Shown here: piece after piece, positions 13,452-18,019 of the stretch | Layout of the letters: every line of letters starts with the position of its first letter | Numbering within the stretch: the first letter of the stretch is position 1 | Assembly (NCBI GenBank): GCA_021158055.1 | Contig: JAGGVJ010000036.1 | Location: 1-18,019 of the forward strand | Reading direction: 5' to 3' | DNA length: 18,019 bases | Source: Candidatus Iainarchaeum sp. | GTDB taxonomy: Archaea; Iainarchaeota; Iainarchaeia; JAGGVJ01 | Notes under the pieces: model-generated | What the model saw: the letters and a program-made list of their open reading frames with translations, nothing else | Database searches by the model: none | Told to the model about the DNA's origin: nothing | Position numbers and translations under genes: made by a program

Positions 13452-14468
13452 TTAGAAAACAGAATTCTTTTTTTTGTCGTTAAAAAAACCTGTTATGTTT
13501 TCAGCAGTGGTTTTTAAGATGCGCTCAATTGCTTCCGTGCTGTTGAATGCGTTGTGCGGCGTGATTATGACGTTTGGCTGGGACAAAAGAATGTGATTTC
13601 CCGCCAAAGTCACAAGTTTTGCGTAATCAAATTTTTTTGAAAGAATCTGGCTTTCTTCTTTAATAAGGTCTTCTTCTTCAAGCACATCAAGTCCGGCGCC
13701 GCCAAAAACCTTGTTTTGAAGCCCTTCAATCAACGCATTGGTTTCCACAAGCCCCCCGCGGGCAGTGTTTATCAAAACAGCCCCTTTTTTTACAAGGTCC
13801 AGGTTCTGCCTGTTGATCAAGTGGTGAGTGTGCTTGTTGTAAGGGGCATGAAGAGAGATTATGTCAGAACACGAGAGAAGCTTTTCAAAAGAAACGTATC
13901 TGAAACCCAGCTTTTTTTCAAGCGACGGGTCTTTTTTCACGTCAAAAGCAACCACGTTCATCTCAAACCCTTTTGCAATCCGGATCACGTGTTTTCCTAT
14001 TTTCCCGACACCGACCACTCCAAGGGTCTTTTTTGCCAAGTCAAACCCGCGCAAGTCGTCGATTGAAAAGTCTCCGCGGATTGTTTTTTCGTAAGCAAGG
14101 TGAATCTTTCTTGAAATATTCAGGATGAGTCCGAAAGTGTGTTCAGCAACAGTGTTTTCACCGTAAGAGGGCACGTTGCATACAGTTATGTCTCGTTTTT
14201 TGCATTCGTCGACTGCAATGTGGTCAAACCCTGTTGATCTTGTTGCAATCAGTTTCAATGCAGGCAGTTTTTCAAGCAGATCAGAATCAATTTTTGACGT
14301 GATAAAAACAGATACGCAGTCAAGGTCTTTTGCAAGTTCCGCGTTTTTGCCTGAAAGCTTTTCGCTGAAAAAACTAACCTGCGCCTTTGGCATTAATGCT
14401 TTAAGGAATTCTTTTTCTTCTTCATTTTCAATTTCAAAAAATCCTGTTTTCGGCTTTTGCATGTTCAT
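13452..14468 (-). CDS. D-2-hydroxyacid dehydrogenase (D-lactate dehydrogenase-like)
   Basis: A 338-residue NAD-dependent enzyme reducing 2-oxoacids to D-2-hydroxyacids. The N-terminal catalytic domain has KLIATRSTGFDHI (73-84) and the VPSYGENTVAEHTFGLIL helix. The Rossmann motif GVGKIG is near 153-158. The catalytic set is NTARGGLVE (Arg), GLDVLEEE (Glu) and TPHNAFNSTEAIE (His). The pattern is nearest to D-lactate dehydrogenase LdhA-type proteins, but glycerate, phosphoglycerate or glyoxylate reduction cannot be excluded. The start has two ATGs (14468 and 14462); no clear TATA box precedes them, and the upstream region is occupied by the 17-bp tandem repeat. It converges with the DsbA-like gene, 23 bases away. 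Confidence 0.92.
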   Translation of the reverse strand: MNMQKPKTGFFEIENEEEKEFLKALMPKAQVSFFSEKLSGKNAELAKDLDCVSVFITSKIDSDLLEKLPALKLIATRSTGFDHIAVDECKKRDITVCNVPSYGENTVAEHTFGLILNISRKIHLAYEKTIRGDFSIDDLRGFDLAKKTLGVVGVGKIGKHVIRIAKGFEMNVVAFDVKKDPSLEKKLGFRYVSFEKLLSCSDIISLHAPYNKHTHHLINRQNLDLVKKGAVLINTARGGLVETNALIEGLQNKVFGGAGLDVLEEEDLIKEESQILSKKFDYAKLVTLAGNHILLSQPNVIITPHNAFNSTEAIERILKTTAENITGFFNDKKKNSVF

Positions 14469-14503
14469 TTTAGATGCCTTGTTGCGTTGATGGGTTAATC
14501 GGC

Positions 14504-14588
14504 TTGTCCAGTTGTTCGGCTTGTTCAGTTGTTCGGCTTGTTCAGTTGTTCGGCTTGTTCAGTTGTTCGGCTTGTTCAGTTGATCGGC
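14504..14588. repeat. Five tandem 17-bp repeats (minisatellite)
   Basis: The unit TTGTTCAGTTGTTCGGC occurs five times head to tail; the three inner copies are identical and the outer two differ by one base each (C at position 5 in the first, A at position 12 in the last). The array lies 36 bases upstream of the dehydrogenase start. A 17-base period is not a multiple of three, so it is not a coding repeat. Confidence 0.9.
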
Positions 14589-14764
14589 TCAGTAGTTACT
14601 CCGGTCATCATAAGTCAGACTGGGACGGTTTCTTCATAGCCATATTAAATATGGTTTTTGTTGTTTTTAATCTGCTTGTTTTATGTTCTTTTGCCATTTA
14701 CTTTGCTTTTTTTGTATCTGTTGTCATTTGCATGCCCGGGTCTGAAAAAAGTCTGAAAAGATAT
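14589..14764. other. Non-coding gap with a palindrome and T-rich stretch
   Basis: Together with the repeat array this fills the 296-base gap between mtaD and the dehydrogenase. It contains a 15-base palindrome CCATATTAAATATGG (14640-14654) followed by a T-rich run to 14669, resembling a plus-strand hairpin-T terminator, though no plus-strand gene precedes it. On the minus strand GTCTGAAAA repeats (14741-14760) supply T-runs just after mtaD that could end its transcript. No convincing gene was found. Confidence 0.4.
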
Positions 14765-16024
14765 TCATTTTTTTAATTTCAAAAAAATTTCGTTTACTTT
14801 CCTCAAGATTTCTTTTTCCCCTTTGACTTTTCTTCCATGCATCAACACTCTGCCGTCGCAAATTACTGTGTCAACGCAGTCACCTGTTGCAGAATACACC
14901 AGGTTGGACACAAGGTTGTAATTCGGGTTCAGTTTTGTGTTGTTTAGGTCAACCAGCAGCAAGTCAGCCAATGTGCCTTCCTTTATTTTCCCGCAATTCA
15001 GCCCGAACGCTCTTGCGGCGTTCACGGTGGCCATGTCAAAGCATTCCTGCGCAGGCAGGACAACAGGGTTGCCGGCATTTGATTTCTGGAGCAGGGACGC
15101 GAATTTCATTTCTTCAAACATGTCAAGGCTGTTGTTTGAAGCGGAACTGTCTGTTCCGAGGCACACGTTCAACCCGGCTTTTTTCAGTTTTTCAAAAGGC
15201 AGCACGCCCGAGCCAAGCTTCATGTTGGACGCGGGGTTGTAAACTATTGTCACGCCGTGTTTTTTCAGTATCTTTATTTCGTTGTTGTCAAGCCAGATTC
15301 CGTGAGCCGCAATGACATTCAGGCCCGGGGCGAAAAACTCTATGCTTTCAAGGTACTCAACAGGCCTTTTTCCGGTTTTTTTCACGCAGTCATTTACTTC
15401 TTTTTCTGTTTCGCTTAAGTGAATGTGAACAGCCAGGTTGTTTTTTTCAGCGCAGTCTTTTATCCAGACAAGCCCTTCCCTTGACACCGTGTAGATTGAG
15501 TGCGGAGTCAGCACAGGGACTATCCTTGAATTGTTCAGTTTTTTTGCGTAATCAACGAATTTTTGCGCGGCGTCAATTTCTTTTTTTCTTTTGCTTTCAT
15601 CAGAAAAGTCAAGCATGGCGTGGCCGAGGAAAGCGCGCATCCCGGATTCTTTCACTGCCTGCGCAACCGCGTCCATTGAAAAGTACATGTCGTTGAAACA
15701 AGTGGTTCCGCTTTTTATCATTTCAAGGCAGGCGAATTTCGCACCCCAGTAAATGTCTTCCCTTGACAGTTTTGCTTCAACAGGCCATATTTTTTTGTTC
15801 AGCCACTCGTCCAAGACCATGTCGTCTGCAAAGCTCCTGAGCAGGTTCATTGCAGAATGAGTGTGCGCATTGATAAGGGAAGGAATTGCAGCTTTGCCTG
15901 AACCGTCTATTGCAATGTCTGCGTTTTTTTCAATGCTGCTGCCTATTTTTTCAATGCTGTTTCCTTTAATGAAAATGTCTTTGGTTTCATTGTCTAACAA
16001 GACGTTTTTTATTAAAATACCCAT
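14765..16024 (-). CDS. mtaD: MtaD-type amidohydrolase (SAH / 5'-methylthioadenosine / 5'-deoxyadenosine deaminase)
   Basis: A 419-residue zinc amidohydrolase that deaminates adenosine-derived by-products of SAM chemistry. Ligands visible: H54-x-H56 in INAHTHSAM, the HIHLSETEKEV segment near 198-208, AAHGIWL near 240, and D in GTDSSASNN near 291. The SFADDMVLDEWLNKKIWPVE block following the HxH motif is typical of the SAH/MTA deaminase group and separates it from atrazine-type hydrolases. Archaeal relatives prefer 5'-deoxyadenosine, SAH or MTA; the preference is not readable here. AAGGAG (complement of 16033-16038) eight bases before ATG 16024 fixes the start. It follows the GNAT gene on the same strand after 64 bases and may be the last gene of that operon. 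Confidence 0.92.
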   Translation of the reverse strand: MGILIKNVLLDNETKDIFIKGNSIEKIGSSIEKNADIAIDGSGKAAIPSLINAHTHSAMNLLRSFADDMVLDEWLNKKIWPVEAKLSREDIYWGAKFACLEMIKSGTTCFNDMYFSMDAVAQAVKESGMRAFLGHAMLDFSDESKRKKEIDAAQKFVDYAKKLNNSRIVPVLTPHSIYTVSREGLVWIKDCAEKNNLAVHIHLSETEKEVNDCVKKTGKRPVEYLESIEFFAPGLNVIAAHGIWLDNNEIKILKKHGVTIVYNPASNMKLGSGVLPFEKLKKAGLNVCLGTDSSASNNSLDMFEEMKFASLLQKSNAGNPVVLPAQECFDMATVNAARAFGLNCGKIKEGTLADLLLVDLNNTKLNPNYNLVSNLVYSATGDCVDTVICDGRVLMHGRKVKGEKEILRKVNEIFLKLKK

Positions 16025-16032
16025 ATGGGTTT

Positions 16033-16038
16033 CTCCTT
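16033..16038 (-). promoter_or_regulatory. Shine-Dalgarno of mtaD
   Basis: AAGGAG on the minus strand, eight bases before ATG 16024, decides the start and indicates translation from a leadered transcript. Confidence 0.65.
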
Positions 16039-16088
16039 TGTGTTGTCAGTATCAATATTTCAACAGGCATGACCAATCAATGATCAGA

Positions 16089-16544
16089 TCATTCAAGCAG
16101 CCTGAAAAGAAAAGATGACGGTCCCGGCTTGTTTGAACCTTCGCGCAGAAACCTGAACCCGAAGTTTTCATACAGCTTTACGGCTTTGACGTTGCTGTCA
16201 GCCACTTCAAGAATCACTTCCGTACATTGCTTTTCTTTGAAAAAATCCAGTGCTTTTTCAGTGAGTCGGAACCCAACCGAATGATTCCGGAATTCCGGCA
16301 CAACAACAAGCCCCACGATTATTGCCTTGTTTTCTGTGAGCTGAACGTCAATAAAACCCGCGAATTCATTGTTCAAAAACGCGCAAAACATGAAAACGTC
16401 TTTGTCATCGAAGCGTTTTTCAAATTCTTTGAGTGAATCGTCAACGTAAGGAAATTCTTTTTTCATCAGATTGTAAATAGCATCTAACTCGGTTTTTTCA
16501 GCAGGGCATATCCTGATTCCCAGCTGCCCTATTTGTCTGCTCAA
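16089..16544 (-). CDS. GNAT-family N-acetyltransferase
   Basis: A 151-residue acetyl-CoA-dependent acetyltransferase. The core is visible: FMFCAFLNNEFAGFIDVQL (strands), IVGLVVVPEFRNHSVGFRL, which is motif A with V-x-P-x-x-R and a slightly degenerate R-x-x-x-x-G turn, then LEVADSNVKAVKLYENFGF, a motif B typical of RimI-like enzymes. The substrate (protein N-terminus, aminoacyl group or small molecule) is unknown. TTG 16544 is preferred because GAGGTGA (complement of 16549-16555) lies four bases upstream, overlapping the stop codon of the PIN gene. That arrangement indicates translational coupling to it. Confidence 0.85.
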   Translation of the reverse strand: MSRQIGQLGIRICPAEKTELDAIYNLMKKEFPYVDDSLKEFEKRFDDKDVFMFCAFLNNEFAGFIDVQLTENKAIIVGLVVVPEFRNHSVGFRLTEKALDFFKEKQCTEVILEVADSNVKAVKLYENFGFRFLREGSNKPGPSSFLFRLLE

Positions 16545-16548
16545 GGGT

Positions 16549-16555
16549 TCACCTC
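16549..16555 (-). promoter_or_regulatory. Shine-Dalgarno of the GNAT gene inside the PIN gene's stop
   Basis: GAGGTGA on the minus strand includes the TGA stop of the upstream PIN-domain gene and sits four bases before TTG 16544. It decides the unusual TTG start. Confidence 0.6.
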
Positions 16556-17217
16556 AAAATCTTCAGGTACTCGCGGATTTCTTTTTCGCTTACTGAACAT
16601 CCGCCGAACTTGCACGCGTAAAGGCTTGCTTCAAACGCGTGTTTCGGGTGTGAAAACCGGCCTTCGAAAAGCTTGTTTTCATAGGCAAGCGCAACCATTT
16701 CGCTTGAACGGATTACTTTAACGTCTTTGACAATCGAGTTGAAGCGCTGTAACGCGTCTTTGTCTATTGACACGGTTTTTTTGTATTTGAACGACAGGTA
16801 ATCCTGCAGTGACTTCGGGTCTTCAATGAGCGCCCTTGTGGTCCGCTCATCAATCAGGAGAGCGGCGTTTTTTTTCAATGCAAACGCAAGGGCTTCTGAT
16901 TCACCGCGATGAATCAGGTTTATGTTTTTGTTTCTTATGCTCATTATTTTGTTTGCTGAATTTTCAAGCTTGATTGCTTCTTTTTCCATGTTTGAGCTGT
17001 CAATTGTCAAAAGCCCGTTTCTTATCGCGCGCTCTATTCTCATTGCCTTTAGCCTGAACCGCTTTGACTGCTTTGGGTTGTCAACTGTTTCAGAGCGGAC
17101 CGCTTTCAACAATATGTACTCGCCGTTGAGGTCTTCTTTGAGTTCTTCAAATATCCATGCGAAGCAGTTGTCAAAAAGGGTTATTATCGAGCTTGAATCG
17201 CAGATGAGGTCAGGCAT
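16549..17217 (-). CDS. PIN-like domain protein, VapC-type fold
   Basis: About 222 residues. The N-terminal LICDSSSIITLFDN provides the first PIN aspartate. HRGESEALAFALKKNAALLI supplies the central glutamate (GExEA pattern) and LIDERTTRAL the following aspartate with arginine, as in DUF3368-like PIN proteins. A C-terminal extension of about 80 residues (SIDKDALQRF onward) has no recognised motif. PIN proteins are Mg-dependent RNases, many of them toxins, but the operon setting with no antitoxin suggests an RNA-processing or housekeeping role. ATG 17217 is chosen because GGGGTGA (complement of 17223-17229) precedes it by five bases; a GTG at 17226 lies inside that ribosome site. Its first codons overlap the end of the upstream gene by eight bases. 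Confidence 0.72.
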   Translation of the reverse strand: MPDLICDSSSIITLFDNCFAWIFEELKEDLNGEYILLKAVRSETVDNPKQSKRFRLKAMRIERAIRNGLLTIDSSNMEKEAIKLENSANKIMSIRNKNINLIHRGESEALAFALKKNAALLIDERTTRALIEDPKSLQDYLSFKYKKTVSIDKDALQRFNSIVKDVKVIRSSEMVALAYENKLFEGRFSHPKHAFEASLYACKFGGCSVSEKEIREYLKILR

Positions 17218-17782
17218 TTTTTTCACCCCCGAAGATTGTTTTTGTGGTGCTGAAGCGTTGTTTTAAGTTCACTCCGCGAAAGTCCTTTTCTTCTCTTGGG
17301 GTTTCCCTTGTGGAGCCGATGTAAAGCATTACCTCGTCTTTTGGAGCCCCTGTAAGGTCAGCCGAGTCGGAAAGCGACCTTCCGAGCGAGTAAAGCCTTG
17401 AAGCCTGTTTTATCCTTGCCTTGTCCATCAAAAAAGTGGCGAAGTTTCCTGATTCCTTGTCCAGGACGTGAATTGCGAGTTCTGCCATGTGAAGCGATTC
17501 TGTAAATTTGTCGCCGTTGCCTTCATTTAAGGCCATGACCGCGGAAGAAAGAGTGTGAGTGATGTCTTTGTTGAACTCCCCCCATGTTTTTTGTTTTTTG
17601 AAATGGATTTTTGAAATAATTTTGCTTAAAGAATAGCACAGGAGAGAAACTTTAGCCAAGGTTTTGTCATGGTGGAGTGATGCTTCCTCAATCAAAGTGT
17701 TGCTGATGAAACGAAGCGCTTCAGGGTTTTTTGCAACCCACGCAGATTTTACTCTTTCCATTATCGCCGTAAATTTTACCAT
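17210..17782 (-). CDS. Uncharacterised helical protein
   Basis: I do not recognise this protein of about 190 residues. It is predicted to be largely alpha-helical and soluble: long amphipathic stretches around MERVKSAWVAKNPEALRF, TLAKVSLLCYSLSKIISKI, DITHTLSSAVMALNEGNG and FTESLHMAELAIHVLDKESG. A less ordered C-terminal tail follows (STRETPREEKDFRG to the end). No enzymatic motif or signal peptide is visible; the helical pattern suggests a TPR-like or four-helix adaptor. ATG 17782 is preferred over TTG 17794 because the TATA-like box at 17801-17811 would place the transcript start at the ATG. It is the first gene of a compact set with the PIN and GNAT genes, so a shared role is likely. Confidence 0.7.
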   Translation of the reverse strand: MVKFTAIMERVKSAWVAKNPEALRFISNTLIEEASLHHDKTLAKVSLLCYSLSKIISKIHFKKQKTWGEFNKDITHTLSSAVMALNEGNGDKFTESLHMAELAIHVLDKESGNFATFLMDKARIKQASRLYSLGRSLSDSADLTGAPKDEVMLYIGSTRETPREEKDFRGVNLKQRFSTTKTIFGGEKNA

Positions 17783-17800
17783 TTTACCAGTCAACTGTTT

Positions 17801-17811
17801 GTTTAATAAAC
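17801..17811 (-). promoter_or_regulatory. TATA box of the helical-protein/PIN/GNAT operon
   Basis: GTTTATTAAAC on the minus strand is centred about 24 bases before ATG 17782, consistent with a leaderless first gene. No other promoter is evident before the PIN and GNAT genes. Confidence 0.5.
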
Positions 17812-17852
17812 GCTGATTTGTTTAAAATAAGATTCTTCTTTCTTTTTTAATC

Positions 17853-17882
17853 TTTGCGTGAAAACAATTTTGCGTGAAAACA
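17853..17882. repeat. Short direct repeat, TTTGCGTGAAAACA twice
   Basis: Two identical 14-base copies (17853-17866 and 17869-17882) are separated by two bases, in the gap between the operon promoter and the edge gene. Function unknown. Confidence 0.6.
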
Positions 17883-17892
17883 GGTTACTGGT

Positions 17893-18019
17893 TTAAAACA
17901 CAAAAACCCTGGCGTTTTTCACTGCGCTTTCGACTAATTTTTTAGATTCAATGGCTTCCTTGCATTTTTCAAGGGTTTCCTTGCCTGCCCGGAGTTCAGG
18001 GTGCTTTGGAACAAAGTAA
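17893..18019 (-). CDS. Partial gene at the right edge (C-terminal 42 codons)
   Basis: An open frame enters from the right edge and ends at TAA 17893-17895. The last residues read YFVPKHPELRAGKETLEKC, then KEAIESKKLVESAVKNARVF, then VF. The composition and helical character look like real coding sequence, and codon use resembles the neighbours. I do not recognise the family; the start lies outside the window. Confidence 0.6.
   Translation of the reverse strand, partial: YFVPKHPELRAGKETLEKCKEAIESKKLVESAVKNARVFVF

Noticed and set aside
14504-14588. The 17-bp array as a CRISPR
   Set aside because: Units are directly adjacent with no spacers, and no cas gene is nearby.
14608-14697. A 29-codon basic minus-strand ORF (MAKEHKTSRLKTTK...)
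   Set aside because: Too short to support without conservation; it lies over the palindrome and T-rich stretch, and no ribosome site precedes it.
14474-14776. A 100-codon plus-strand ORF with a hydrophobic C-terminal half
   Set aside because: Its first third is only the 17-bp repeat read out of phase and the hydrophobic part comes from T-rich DNA; no promoter or ribosome site was seen.

Overview
The window looks like chromosomal DNA of a small-genome archaeon, most likely from a DPANN-type lineage. This is inferred from gene content and promoter style, not from an rRNA gene. The archaeal signs are: AT-rich TATA-like boxes about 26 bases before start codons, giving leaderless or nearly leaderless genes; Shine-Dalgarno motifs (GAGGTG, AAGGAG) kept for genes inside or next to operons; an archaeal NadM-type adenylyltransferase; a trimethylguanosine-synthase-like methyltransferase; and an ACT-domain regulator of archaeal type. 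Genes are densely packed and mostly on the minus strand. No rRNA, tRNA, CRISPR array or insertion sequence was recognised.

Layout. 99-2813 (+): a UvrD-type helicase fused to a RecB-family nuclease. 2850-4889 (-): two HD-domain phosphohydrolases (one MESH1/SpoT-like) flanking a TGS1-like methyltransferase broken by an in-frame UGA, plus a tiny antitoxin-like ORF. 5032-5981: divergent cupin and NUDIX genes around a repeat-rich promoter region. 6025-8843 (-): argG, an argF-like transcarbamylase and nadM. 9065-9694 (+): an ACT-domain protein, divergent from argG. 9750-10928 (-): an exported Cys-rich and subtilase-prodomain protein without a protease domain, again broken by an in-frame UGA. 11125-12117 (-): an EamA transporter. 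12148-13428 (+): an exported DsbA-like protein whose two thioredoxin halves are in reversed order. 13452-14468 (-): a D-2-hydroxyacid dehydrogenase, followed by a 17-bp tandem repeat. 14765-17782 (-): an uncharacterised helical protein, a PIN-domain protein and a GNAT acetyltransferase that overlap or nearly abut, then an MtaD-type adenosine-derivative deaminase. The right edge carries the C-terminal end of an unrecognised minus-strand gene.

How the genes work together. argF and argG would make citrulline and argininosuccinate, and the divergent ACT protein is a plausible amino-acid-responsive regulator. NadM, NUDIX, the two HD proteins and MtaD form a loose theme of nucleotide and cofactor metabolism and clean-up. 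The most unusual items are the apparently circularly permuted DsbA-like protein, the two otherwise open reading frames each interrupted by one UGA, and the stand-alone protease prodomain.
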